From CAYVXE01 sp964455375 (lineage in GTDB: Bacteria > Zhuqueibacterota > Zhuqueibacteria > Oceanimicrobiales > Oceanimicrobiaceae), in the NCBI GenBank assembly GCA_964455375.1, contig CAYVXE010000013.1:1-61805 (forward strand): a DNA stretch of 61,805 bases, written 5' to 3'. Numbering within the stretch: the stretch's first letter is position 1; every line of letters starts with the position of its first letter. Below are positions 15,472 through 24,590 of the stretch, piece by piece. Both the position numbers and the translations under genes were made by a program. The notes beneath the pieces were generated by a model. It saw only the letters and a list, made by a program, of their open reading frames with translations. It was not told the origin of the DNA and ran no database searches.

Positions 15472-18045
15472 TTAAACCACCAGATTTACTAACTTGTTTG
15501 GCACCACAATCACTTTACGCACCGCTTTGCCTCCCAGACGGTCTTGCATCAGTTCTAACGCGCGGTTTTCCAGGACAATTTTATCGGCAGCCTGCGCGGT
15601 TTCTACCTGAAAATCAGCACGTAATTTTCCGTTTATCTGAATAATGATGGTTTTTTCTTCCCTGACCAGCGCGGTGTCATCGCAGGTTGGCCAGGTCTGT
15701 TCCAAAATAGCTGCATCGTGGCCAATCTGCCGCCAGAGTTCCTCTGCGATAAACGGCGTGATGGGGGAAACCAGTAAAATTAATTTTTCCACAACCTCTT
15801 TGAAAAGCGGTGCGTTCATTTCATGCGCGCCAGCGTCGCATACTTTCATGTAATCAGTCAGTTCGTTGATCAACTCCATCACTGCTGCGACTGCCGTGTT
15901 GAAGTGAAATTTTTTAAAATCTTTGGTAACCGAGTGAATTTTTTCATGCATGAAATGCCAGAGCTGTTTGTCCCGTTTATTCAGTTTCTCGCCGTTGCCG
16001 TCAAAAGAAGCGGATTTTTTGATGCTGTCGCCATGAGCCTGCACGAGGTTCCACAGCCGGTTTAAAAAACGGGAGCCACCGCGTACTCCTTCGGCGTTCC
16101 ATTCAATTTCCCGTTCCGGCGGTCCCATGAAAAGCGTGTACAGGCGTTCGGTGTCGGTGCCGTAAGTCTCGATAATTTCTGTAGGTGCGATGGTGTTCTT
16201 TTTGGACTTGCTCATTTTGGCCAGGTCCTTGAGCAGTTTCTCGCCGCACTCCGGGCACAGATCTCCCTTTTTCACTTTTGCAGGGGGAATCCAACCGTGG
16301 TTTTTGCAGCGGTAGGCCATGTGCGTGATCATGCCCTGAGTGAACAATCGGGTAAAGGGTTCGCTGAAATTTACCAGACCCAAATCCCGCATGGCTTTGG
16401 TGACGAAACGTGCGTAAAGTAAATGTAAGATGGCATGCTCGATGCCGCCGACGTACTGATCCACCGGTAGCCAGGAGTTGACCAGATGCGAATCAAATAT
16501 CTTTTTGTCGTTGTCGGCGCTCAAATAGCGCATAAAATACCATGAGGAATCCACAAACGTGTCCATAGTGTCGGTATCGCGTTTACAGGCGCTGCCGCAT
16601 TTTGGGCAATCGGTTTCATAAAATTCCGGAATTTCGGCCAGGCCTTTTTTACCGAGAAATTCCACGTCGGGGAGCTCCACCGGCAGTTCATCTTCGGGAA
16701 CCGGCACGATGCCGCACTTTGAACAGTGAATCATCGGGATGGGCGTTCCCCAGTAGCGTTGACGCGAGATCAGCCAGTCGCGCAAGCGAAAATTAATTTC
16801 ACCCTTACCGAAGCCTTCCTTTTCAAATTGCCGGATGAATTTGCTGATGGTTTCTTTGCCTGCGGGCAGCCCATTAAAAGGACCGGAATTGATCATGGTT
16901 CCAGGGCCAACGTAAGCATTTTTCATAGTGTCGCCATCGATGTTTCCATTCTCAGGACGTATGACCGGTACCACCGTCAAGTTGAATTTTCGGGCAAATT
17001 CGAAATCCCGTTCATCATGACCGGGCACAGCCATAATTGCACCGGTGCCGTAACCCAGAAGCACATAATCCGCAATCCAGATGGGGATTTTTTGGTTGGT
17101 TACAGGATTGATTGCGTACGCGCCGCTAAACACACCGGTTTTTTCGCGATCGACTTTTTGACGGAAAACGTCGCTTTCTCCTGTGGCTTTGGCGACATAT
17201 TCCAGTACGGCCTGCTTTTGATTTTCAGAGGTGAGTTTTTCAACCAGCGGATGTTCCGGTGCAACAACCATGAAGGTCGCGCCGTAAAGTGTGTCCGGTC
17301 GTGTTGTGAAAACGTCCAGGTCTTCGGCAAAGCCGTCTAATTTAAATGTCAGCAGAGCACCCTCACTGCGACCGATCCAATTCTGCTGCATGGTTTTTAC
17401 CCGTTCCGGCCAGTGCTCTAATTTGGCCAGGTCATCCAGCAATTCCTGTGCGTAATCCGTAATCTTAAAAAACCACTGGGTCAAATCTTTTTTGGTGACC
17501 TCCGAATGGCAACGTTCACACGCACCATCCACAACCTGTTCATTGGCTAAAACAGTTTCGCAGTCCGGGCACCAATTTACCGAAGATGCTTTGCGGTAGG
17601 CAAGCCCTTTTTTGTAGAATTGAATAAACAGCCATTGATTCCATTTGTAGTAACCGGGGTCACAGGTGGCTAATTCACGGCGCCAGTCGAACACCACGCC
17701 CCACTGGCGGAATTGCTTGCGGAAGCTTTCGATATTGTTGTAGGTCCAGGTTTTGGGATGAATCCCGCGATCGATGGCCGCGTTTTCCGCCGGCAGGCCA
17801 AACGCATCGTACCCCATGGGGTTGAGAACGTTGTAACCGTTCATGATCAAATAACGGCAGTAAGCATCGCCGATGAGCCAGTTGCGACCGTGACCCACGT
17901 GCATTTCTCCGGAGGGATACGGAAACATGTTTAAGTAATACAGTTTGTTTTTTGTATTTTTTAAGTTCGGTTCAAAGAATTTTTTTTCGCGCCAAAAATC
18001 ACGCCATTTTTCTTCGATTTTTTTGAAATCATACGGCTCGTTCAT
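15472..18045 (-). CDS. leuS: Leucyl-tRNA synthetase
   Basis: An 857-aa class-I synthetase that charges tRNA(Leu). The HIGH-type signature is MHVGHGRN in PYPSGEMHVGHGRN, the KMSKS loop is KMSKSKKN, and the CP1 editing domain lies between (TTRPDTLYGATFM, GTGAIMAVPGHDERDFEFA). A zinc-type CxxC pair is seen twice (CPDCETVLANEQ and CPKCGSACKRD). The open frame allows an upstream start at 18069, but the ATG at 18045 lies after AAGGAGA and begins MNEPYDF. It is a single-copy housekeeping gene, transcribed alone, convergent with alaX. Confidence 0.97.
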   Translation of the reverse strand: MNEPYDFKKIEEKWRDFWREKKFFEPNLKNTKNKLYYLNMFPYPSGEMHVGHGRNWLIGDAYCRYLIMNGYNVLNPMGYDAFGLPAENAAIDRGIHPKTWTYNNIESFRKQFRQWGVVFDWRRELATCDPGYYKWNQWLFIQFYKKGLAYRKASSVNWCPDCETVLANEQVVDGACERCHSEVTKKDLTQWFFKITDYAQELLDDLAKLEHWPERVKTMQQNWIGRSEGALLTFKLDGFAEDLDVFTTRPDTLYGATFMVVAPEHPLVEKLTSENQKQAVLEYVAKATGESDVFRQKVDREKTGVFSGAYAINPVTNQKIPIWIADYVLLGYGTGAIMAVPGHDERDFEFARKFNLTVVPVIRPENGNIDGDTMKNAYVGPGTMINSGPFNGLPAGKETISKFIRQFEKEGFGKGEINFRLRDWLISRQRYWGTPIPMIHCSKCGIVPVPEDELPVELPDVEFLGKKGLAEIPEFYETDCPKCGSACKRDTDTMDTFVDSSWYFMRYLSADNDKKIFDSHLVNSWLPVDQYVGGIEHAILHLLYARFVTKAMRDLGLVNFSEPFTRLFTQGMITHMAYRCKNHGWIPPAKVKKGDLCPECGEKLLKDLAKMSKSKKNTIAPTEIIETYGTDTERLYTLFMGPPEREIEWNAEGVRGGSRFLNRLWNLVQAHGDSIKKSASFDGNGEKLNKRDKQLWHFMHEKIHSVTKDFKKFHFNTAVAAVMELINELTDYMKVCDAGAHEMNAPLFKEVVEKLILLVSPITPFIAEELWRQIGHDAAILEQTWPTCDDTALVREEKTIIIQINGKLRADFQVETAQAADKIVLENRALELMQDRLGGKAVRKVIVVPNKLVNLVV

Positions 18046-18297
18046 TTGTGAAACGTCTCCTTGCAGCAAGTCGGTATTTTACTTTTCCATTGAAAAAGTG
18101 AAAAGGAATTTTATATTGATAAAGCTTTAGAATTTAAAAATTAAAACAGAATTTGCAAGGACTAATCTTACATTTAAAAGTTAAAATACAAAAGATCATT
18201 TGGGGAGGATTCGGTTATTTGTCCTCGCAACTGCGTAGATTAGGTTTAAAGAAACTCTGTTAATCATTATTTCGTACAAGGTACCAATGTATTCTAT

Positions 18298-18424
18298 ACT
18301 GTCGAAGAAGTCGGAGTCAAATAAATCTTCATACTGAGCGTCATTGAAACAAGGTTTAAAACAATTGGTTACAACCAGCGACCGCTCTCAGGCTGAGTTG
18401 GAAAACTACTTTTACGACAGTCTC
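18298..18424 (-). repeat. Dispersed repeat family A, copy 3 (inverted)
   Basis: In the 407-nt spacer between divergent leuS and the M16 protease gene. Read on the minus strand it starts GACTGTCGTAAAAGTAG, has CTCAGCCTGAG, and ends with GCTCAGTATGAAG and CGACAGT, the same order as copies 1 and 2. Nothing else recognisable is in the spacer; the left part is AT-rich and probably carries both promoters. Confidence 0.75.
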
Positions 18425-18452
18425 AACGTTCAATAAAAAAGGATTGTTTACC

Positions 18453-21266
18453 ATGTCAATGAAATTTTTTCGTTACGTTCTCATTTTAGTCGTTTTTAAC
18501 GTTGTTCACGCGCAAACGCCGACACTCGATTTAAGAAAACCCCTGCCCGTAGATTCTAAAATAACGGTTGGGAAACTGGATAACGGTTTGACCTATTATA
18601 TTCGGGAAAATCATCGCCCGGAAAAACGCGCGCAACTGCGGTTGGTGGTCAACGCCGGGTCCATTCTCGAAGATGACGACCAGCAGGGGCTGGCACACTT
18701 TACCGAACACATGGCGTTTAACGGCACAGAACATTTTGCCAAACATCAGATTGTGGATTTCTTGGAGTCCATCGGCATGCGTTTCGGCGCCGATATAAAT
18801 GCGTACACGAATTTTGATGAGACCGTCTTTATGCTTGAAGTACCCACAGACAGCGCGGAGATTCTCGAAAAGGCGTTTACAATTTTGGAAGACTGGGCGC
18901 ACAATATTTCGTTTGACCCGAACGAAATCGATAAGGAGCGGGGGGTGGTTATTGAAGAATGGCGCCTGGGAAGAGGAGCAAGCGCCCGCATCCGCGATAA
19001 ACAGTTTCCCATTTTGTTTAAAAATTCACGCTATGCCGAGAGACTACCCATCGGGAAAAAAGATATTCTGGAAAATGCAAACCGCGAAACGTTCCTGCGG
19101 TTTTACCATGATTGGTACCGCCCGGATTTGATGGCGGTCATCGCGGTGGGTGATTTCGATAAAGCCAGGATTGAAAAATTGATCAAACGCCGCTTTGCCA
19201 GTATCAAACCACCACAACATCCGCGTTCACGCGTGTTTTATCCGGTGCCAGAAAATGATCAGACTTTGTTCGCTTTAGCAACCGACAAAGAAGCCACGGG
19301 CTCGAATGTGAATATTTATTACAAACATGATGTGCCGGAACAGGGGACGGTTGGCGATTACCGGAAATCCCTCATACAAATCTTGTATTCCAATATGCTC
19401 AACAACCGCCTGAATGAATTGCTGCAAAAACCGAAACCACCGTTTCTTTTTGGTTATTCGGGTGATGGCCGTTTTATCCGTACCAAAAATTTTTATTTTA
19501 TTGGCGCATCGGTGGCAGATAATGGTATTGAAAGAGGTCTCGATGCCGTGCTGACCGAAGCGGAACGCGTCAAGCGTTTTGGTTTTTCGCAGACGGAATT
19601 AGAGCGGCAAAAGAAAGAATTTCTGCGCGGCATGGAGCAGGCTTTTAAGGAACGGGATAAAACCGAATCCGGCAGTTATGTGGCGGAATTTACCAGAAAT
19701 TATTTAAATGATGAGCCGATCCCCGGAATCGAATTTGAATACGGAATGACCAAAATGCTGCTACCCGACATCAAGCTGTCGGAAGTCAATCGTCTCGCAC
19801 AAAACCTGATTCAGGAAAAAAATCGTGTGATTCTGGCCAGCGCTCCGGAAAAAGAGGGTGTGACCATGCCAAGTGAAAAAGAACTTTTAGCACGGTTCGA
19901 CAAAGTTGAGCATGCAGCGATTACTCCGTATAAAGATACGGTCTCCGATGCTCCTCTCGTCAGTACGCCGCCGCGGCCGGGCAGAATTGTTGCTGAGAAG
20001 TCCATCGATGCGCTGGGTGTGACTGAATGGCAATTGTCTAACGGCGCGAAAGTGGTCTTAAAACCCACGGATTTCAAAAACGACGAAGTCCTCTTTACGG
20101 CCTTCAGTCCCGGGGGACATTCCCTTGTTTCCAATCGGATGTTCATCTCGGCGGTGGCCGCGTCTCCCATCATTCGGGAAGGGGGCATCGGGAAATTCAA
20201 CAAGATTGATCTGCAAAAAAAATTAGCCGGCAAGTTAGTGAATGTCTCTCCCTGGATTAGCGCTCTGCAGGAAGGACTTTCAGGCCGCGCCACACCGCAG
20301 GATTTAACAACCCTGTTTCAATTGATTTATCTGGAATTCACCGCGCCTCGCAAAGACAGCACGGCATTTCTCTCATTCCGATCTCGCATTAACGGTTTTA
20401 TCCAGAATCGTTCGGCCAGCCCGGAAGCAGCTTACCAGGATACGATTCAGGTGATCATGTCACAACACAACTTCCGTGCTCGTCCGTGGTCTAAAGAGGT
20501 TCTCAATGAAATGAATCTTGAAAATGCCTACCAGATTTACCGCGACCGCTTTGCCGACGCCAGCGACTTTACTTTTTTCTTTGTGGGGAATTTTAATGTG
20601 GATGAAATGAAACCTTTGGTGGCCACCTATCTCGGCGGCCTGCCTTCCATCAACCGGCATGAAACCTGGAAGGACCCCGGTATTCATCCACCGAAAGGCA
20701 GAATTGTTAGAACCGTAAAAAGGGGACTTGCCCCCAAAAGTGAGGTCAGTCTTATTTTTACCGGGCCGTTTGATTGGACAAGAGACAACCGGTTTGAATT
20801 CAGAACGATGGTGGATGTTTTACGGATAAAATTACGCGAAGTTCTTCGGGAAGATAAAGGCGGCACCTATGGTGTTGGCGTGCGCGGCTCGACCTCTAAG
20901 TTTCCCAGGGAAGAATACAGTGTCAATATTTCATTCGGCTGCGCACCGGAACGGGTGGACGAACTGGTGGAATCGGTTTTTATACAAATTGATTCTTTGA
21001 AAAATTTTGGCACAACAGATACCTATCTGAATAAAGTAAAAGAAGGCGCTTTGCGGAAACACGAAACAGATTTGAAGGAGAATCGTTACTGGTTGAATGC
21101 GCTGCGCACAGTCTATTATTATCAGTCAGATCCCATGGACATTTTAACATTCGACGATGAAATACAAAAGCAGACGCTTAAGGATGTTCAGAAAGCGGCA
21201 AAAAAATATCTTAATGTGAAAAATTATGTAAAAGTGGTGCTGGTGCCGGAGAAAGATAAATCATAG
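18453..21266 (+). CDS. Secreted M16 family zinc protease (PqqL-like)
   Basis: A protein of about 937 aa with an N-terminal signal ending near VVHAQ and the two-lobe M16 architecture. The active lobe has the inverted zinc motif HFTEH (H82, E85, H86) and the distal glutamate block ERGVVIEEW about 75 residues later. The second lobe (from about residue 520) lacks HxxEH and carries an R/Y-type block GGTYGVGV. Length and signal fit periplasmic peptidases that degrade imported or misfolded peptides. The ATG at 18453 has an AGGA box 9 nt upstream; the frame is open from a TTG at 18444. The methyltransferase gene follows after 7 nt. Confidence 0.9.
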   Translation: MSMKFFRYVLILVVFNVVHAQTPTLDLRKPLPVDSKITVGKLDNGLTYYIRENHRPEKRAQLRLVVNAGSILEDDDQQGLAHFTEHMAFNGTEHFAKHQIVDFLESIGMRFGADINAYTNFDETVFMLEVPTDSAEILEKAFTILEDWAHNISFDPNEIDKERGVVIEEWRLGRGASARIRDKQFPILFKNSRYAERLPIGKKDILENANRETFLRFYHDWYRPDLMAVIAVGDFDKARIEKLIKRRFASIKPPQHPRSRVFYPVPENDQTLFALATDKEATGSNVNIYYKHDVPEQGTVGDYRKSLIQILYSNMLNNRLNELLQKPKPPFLFGYSGDGRFIRTKNFYFIGASVADNGIERGLDAVLTEAERVKRFGFSQTELERQKKEFLRGMEQAFKERDKTESGSYVAEFTRNYLNDEPIPGIEFEYGMTKMLLPDIKLSEVNRLAQNLIQEKNRVILASAPEKEGVTMPSEKELLARFDKVEHAAITPYKDTVSDAPLVSTPPRPGRIVAEKSIDALGVTEWQLSNGAKVVLKPTDFKNDEVLFTAFSPGGHSLVSNRMFISAVAASPIIREGGIGKFNKIDLQKKLAGKLVNVSPWISALQEGLSGRATPQDLTTLFQLIYLEFTAPRKDSTAFLSFRSRINGFIQNRSASPEAAYQDTIQVIMSQHNFRARPWSKEVLNEMNLENAYQIYRDRFADASDFTFFFVGNFNVDEMKPLVATYLGGLPSINRHETWKDPGIHPPKGRIVRTVKRGLAPKSEVSLIFTGPFDWTRDNRFEFRTMVDVLRIKLREVLREDKGGTYGVGVRGSTSKFPREEYSVNISFGCAPERVDELVESVFIQIDSLKNFGTTDTYLNKVKEGALRKHETDLKENRYWLNALRTVYYYQSDPMDILTFDDEIQKQTLKDVQKAAKKYLNVKNYVKVVLVPEKDKS

Positions 21267-21273
21267 CAAATAA

Positions 21274-22023
21274 ATGTCTTTTCCGTTTAAAGATCATTTC
21301 TCCGCACAAGCAGCGAAATACGCAAAATTCCGCCCCGGGTACCCGGATGCGTTGTTCCGGTATTTGGCGGGTCTCAGTCCGAAACGAAACACCGCATGGG
21401 ATTGCGCCACCGGTAGCGGGCAGTCGGCGCTGGCTCTAACGAAATACTTTGATCGAGTCATTGCCACCGATGCCAGTGAGCAGCAGATTCAACATGCTGT
21501 ACACCATGGGAAAATCCAGTACGATGTTTGTCCGGCGGAACAAACGACGATTCCCGAAAAGAGTGTTGACCTCGTTACCGTTGCGCAGGCGTTGCACTGG
21601 TTTGATTTTGAGGCCTTTTACAAAGAGGTAAAGCGGGTCATGAAACCTGATGGAATTTTTGCCGCCTGGTGTTATAACCTGCTGACGGTCTCCAATGAAA
21701 TAGATGCTCTCCTGTTTAAATTTTACGATAAGATAGTTGGCCCTTTCTGGCCACCGGAACGAAAATGGATCGAAAGGAATTATCAAACCATTCCGTTTCC
21801 GTTTCGGGAAATCAAACCGCCGGAATTTTTTATGGAAATCAACTGGTCGCTGACTGAATTAACCGGTTATCTGGTCACCTGGTCGGCGGTGAGTCAATAT
21901 AAACAGGCTCTGGGTAAAAACCCCATAGATTTAATGAAAAGTGACCTGAGTTCTTTGTGGGGTGATGCTGAAAAAATAAGACCCGTTCGCTGGCCAATCT
22001 ATATGCGGGTGGGGAAAGTTTAG
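21274..22023 (+). CDS. Class I SAM-dependent methyltransferase
   Basis: A 249-aa Rossmann-fold methyltransferase. Motif I is AWDCATGSGQSALAL (about residues 41-55), the acidic ribose-binding residue is in IATDASEQQI, and post-I blocks are VDLVTVAQALHWFD and VMKPDGIFAAW. The ALHWFD segment is typical of the small-molecule methyltransferase group that includes trans-aconitate-methyltransferase-like enzymes. The substrate is unknown. It lies 7 nt after the M16 gene and 52 nt before the HD gene on the same strand. Confidence 0.85.
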   Translation: MSFPFKDHFSAQAAKYAKFRPGYPDALFRYLAGLSPKRNTAWDCATGSGQSALALTKYFDRVIATDASEQQIQHAVHHGKIQYDVCPAEQTTIPEKSVDLVTVAQALHWFDFEAFYKEVKRVMKPDGIFAAWCYNLLTVSNEIDALLFKFYDKIVGPFWPPERKWIERNYQTIPFPFREIKPPEFFMEINWSLTELTGYLVTWSAVSQYKQALGKNPIDLMKSDLSSLWGDAEKIRPVRWPIYMRVGKV

Positions 22024-22075
22024 GTTGGATTTTGAACCTGAAATAAGGTGACATTCACCACGACTTGAAAGATTT

Positions 22076-22627
22076 ATGCAAGTATTAGACATTCTCAAAA
22101 AGTATTACAAGCCGGATTCTTTAGCGTACAAAATTTTAGTAACGCACTGTGGAATGGTCGCCCGAAAATCCTTCGAACTGGCGCACCGGGTGAAGCATCT
22201 CAAACCCAATACGACGTTCATCCGTGAGGCTGCGATGCTGCATGATATCGGTATGTTTCTCACCGACTCACCGGAAATCGATTGCCACGGCAAAGAGCCT
22301 TACATTAAACATGGCATTTTGGGGCGGCAAATTCTGGAAAAGGAGGGTCTGCCAAAGCACGCACTGGTTTGTGAGCGGCATATCGGAGTTGGGCTTGCAC
22401 TTCGGGATATCGTCGATCAGCAATTGCCCTTGCCGCATCGGGATATGCTGCCGGTGACGTTAGAGGAAAAAATTATCTGTTACGCCGATTGTTTTTACGG
22501 TAAGGATCCAAACAAATTGCGTGAAGAAAAATCTCTCGAAAAGGTCATCAAATCCATTTCGAAATGGGGGGAAGAAAATCTCGCCCGCTTGCAGGAATTG
22601 CAAACGCTTTTCAACGATTCAATTTAG
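22076..22627 (+). CDS. HD-domain phosphohydrolase
   Basis: A 183-aa HD-superfamily protein. The metal-binding residues appear as LVTHCGMVARKSFEL, the diagnostic MLHDIGMF (H-D pair near residue 56), CERHIGVGL and CYADCFYGKD. Proteins of this size hydrolyse phosphomonoesters or nucleotides; the substrate is not evident. Its stop overlaps the convergent HAD gene by 9 nt. It is probably in one transcript with the methyltransferase. Confidence 0.85.
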   Translation: MQVLDILKKYYKPDSLAYKILVTHCGMVARKSFELAHRVKHLKPNTTFIREAAMLHDIGMFLTDSPEIDCHGKEPYIKHGILGRQILEKEGLPKHALVCERHIGVGLALRDIVDQQLPLPHRDMLPVTLEEKIICYADCFYGKDPNKLREEKSLEKVIKSISKWGEENLARLQELQTLFNDSI

Positions 22628-23275
22628 TTGTTGCCAATGTTCTTCATCAAATTCTGCAAGCGAATGGAGTTTTAAATCCGCAATATCATATTTTGTGGCG
22701 GCGAAGTCATTTTTTTCGGGAATGCAAACGGTTTTTAATCTGGCGGATTTGGCGGCTAACAATCCGTTGAATGAATCCTCAATGGCCACGGCTTCTTCCG
22801 GATTTAAATCTAATTTTCTGAGTGTGGTGAGATAAATGGCCGGATGTGGTTTTCCGTATTCCTCTACTTCCGCCGAGTGAATCACCTCAAAGACATCCAG
22901 CAGATTTAGTTTTTGTAGCGTGGCATCGATGATGTGAAAAGCCGACGAAGACGCCAGCGCCAGCCGTACGTTTTTGCTTTTGAAAAAATTAACAATGTAA
23001 GACACGCCTTCGGTGGGTTCGCCTTTCACCTGAATCTGCTTTACCAGTTCCTTGAGGATGTCCTGTTCCATCTCTTGCAGGGATTTGCCTTGCCAGGGTT
23101 GTTTCCGGTAACGGATTTTCACAACCTCATCGCAGCGCATGCCCATGGTTTCTGCACATTCCGCGGTGGTTAAGTGAATGCCCACCCGAGCAAAAGCGAT
23201 TTTCTCCGCTTCCTGCCACATGGGCTCGGAATTGATGAGCACACCGTCCATGTCGAAAATCACGGCTTTAATCAT
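22619..23275 (-). CDS. HAD-superfamily sugar-phosphatase (HxpB-like)
   Basis: A 218-aa HAD subfamily I hydrolase with a helical cap. Motif I is FDMDGVLINSEP (nucleophile and acid/base aspartates), motif II ALASSSAF, motif III lysine in YGKPHP, and motif IV AIEDSFNG. Residue pattern and length resemble E. coli YniC/HxpB, which dephosphorylates 2-deoxyglucose-6-P and hexitol phosphates. The frame is open to 23329, but the true start is the ATG at 23275, which begins MIKAVIF. That start overlaps the stop of the upstream DUF885-like gene by 8 nt, so the two are translationally coupled. Confidence 0.88.
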   Translation of the reverse strand: MIKAVIFDMDGVLINSEPMWQEAEKIAFARVGIHLTTAECAETMGMRCDEVVKIRYRKQPWQGKSLQEMEQDILKELVKQIQVKGEPTEGVSYIVNFFKSKNVRLALASSSAFHIIDATLQKLNLLDVFEVIHSAEVEEYGKPHPAIYLTTLRKLDLNPEEAVAIEDSFNGLLAAKSARLKTVCIPEKNDFAATKYDIADLKLHSLAEFDEEHWQQLN

Positions 23276-24590
23276 TTGTTTGTTCCACAAGAGCTGACGG
23301 TGTTTCCGGTGCCGATAACATTTTGGCAAATAGCTCCCAGCGTTTCTCAGGATTATCCATCGTACCGCCGTTGGATTCGATGGTGTTTTTCACGATGTCC
23401 TCACCGAGATTGTAATTGATCACATAACTGCGGTATTTTTCGATAAAATTCAATCGTTGTTTGGCGCGTTCGGGCGACATGAGTGCGTATTTACGTAACC
23501 ACGCTATGGTTTGTGCTGCATTTATTTTTCCATCCAGATAATTGCGTGCCGCCTCATTTCCGGCATAACTTAGCTTGTCGGTTAACGCCTGAATCTGATA
23601 ATATTTTTCTGCTTTTTGTGGGTCGATGCCTGCGAGTTTGAACAAAACATCCCGTTCAAATTGCACTCTTTCATCTCCCGGAAAACACACGGATATGCCG
23701 TAATTGGCGCTGCCCTCGGCAATGAGCGACTGCGGACTGAAGAGCGGGTAAACGGAAAATTCCACCCAACCGCGTTCATCCACCAGATGTTTTTCCAACA
23801 GAGAATTGTAAACGTGGTGCCCCGGGTAGCCTTCATGACAAGCCAGATCGATGGCACGGTCAATGTAAATTGGCAAACCCGTATTTACCTGAATGAGGCT
23901 GTAACTTTTCCCTTTGTACCAGTTGTAGCCGGTCCACGGTTTGTCCGTTACATATTCCACGGTGAAGTTTTCATTTTCAGGGAGATGGATGTGCCGGCTT
24001 GTGCGTTTTCGCGCTTCCCGAATCGCAGCTTTGAAGACCGCATCCAGCTTATCTTTTGGGATGATGAAATCTTTTTTGAAAGCGTCCAGCCTTGCGGAGA
24101 CAGTTCCGTGGCCCGGCAAAACCTTGTTGAGTTCAGCAAGCAAAGACTCAAAGTAGTCGGCATCATGCACCGGTGCGACTGCATCGTACAGCGCTTTCGA
24201 TTCTTCATCAAAGGTAAAGTGTTTGCCTCCCAGCATGTCAATTTTTGCTTCTACCGCCACCAGTTGTTTGGTCAGATATTGCACACGTTGTTTTTCGATG
24301 TTGCTGAAATTACGTTGATCCACGTTAGCTAATTGACTTGCGATGCTCGAGGCTTGTTTCCTGAGGTCATCATAGGGAAATGTGTCCTGTTTTTCATTTG
24401 CGGCCGGTTTCCATTCTTCGGGGCCGTAATAGGCGTCTACGTAGTCCGGGTCATATTGACCGATATTGAGGACTAACTTTACATAGTTTTCTGCAATGGT
24501 GTTCATGGTACTTTTGGTCCGGTTTGTTTTTAATTCGGAACAGCTAAATAACATACAAAGCGTTAGACTGCCAAGAAAAAGTTTTTTCAT
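23268..24590 (-). CDS. DUF885-like peptidase lipoprotein
   Basis: A 440-aa exported lipoprotein: the signal MKKLFLGSLTLCMLFSC ends in a lipobox with C17. The core motif HEGYPGHH (H252-H259) corresponds to the HEG.PGHH signature of the DUF885 group, thought to be zinc-dependent hydrolases. A downstream glutamate in LIAEGSANYG would be the third ligand. Helical segments dominate the rest. It is cotranscribed with the HAD phosphatase, which starts before this stop. It is probably a periplasm-facing peptidase; the substrate is unknown. Confidence 0.8.
   Translation of the reverse strand: MKKLFLGSLTLCMLFSCSELKTNRTKSTMNTIAENYVKLVLNIGQYDPDYVDAYYGPEEWKPAANEKQDTFPYDDLRKQASSIASQLANVDQRNFSNIEKQRVQYLTKQLVAVEAKIDMLGGKHFTFDEESKALYDAVAPVHDADYFESLLAELNKVLPGHGTVSARLDAFKKDFIIPKDKLDAVFKAAIREARKRTSRHIHLPENENFTVEYVTDKPWTGYNWYKGKSYSLIQVNTGLPIYIDRAIDLACHEGYPGHHVYNSLLEKHLVDERGWVEFSVYPLFSPQSLIAEGSANYGISVCFPGDERVQFERDVLFKLAGIDPQKAEKYYQIQALTDKLSYAGNEAARNYLDGKINAAQTIAWLRKYALMSPERAKQRLNFIEKYRSYVINYNLGEDIVKNTIESNGGTMDNPEKRWELFAKMLSAPETPSALVEQTND

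Noticed and set aside
23616..24332. Plus-strand frame of 238 codons opposite the DUF885-like gene
   Set aside because: The minus strand has a lipobox, HEGYPGHH and a coupled downstream gene; the plus frame is a mirror shadow.
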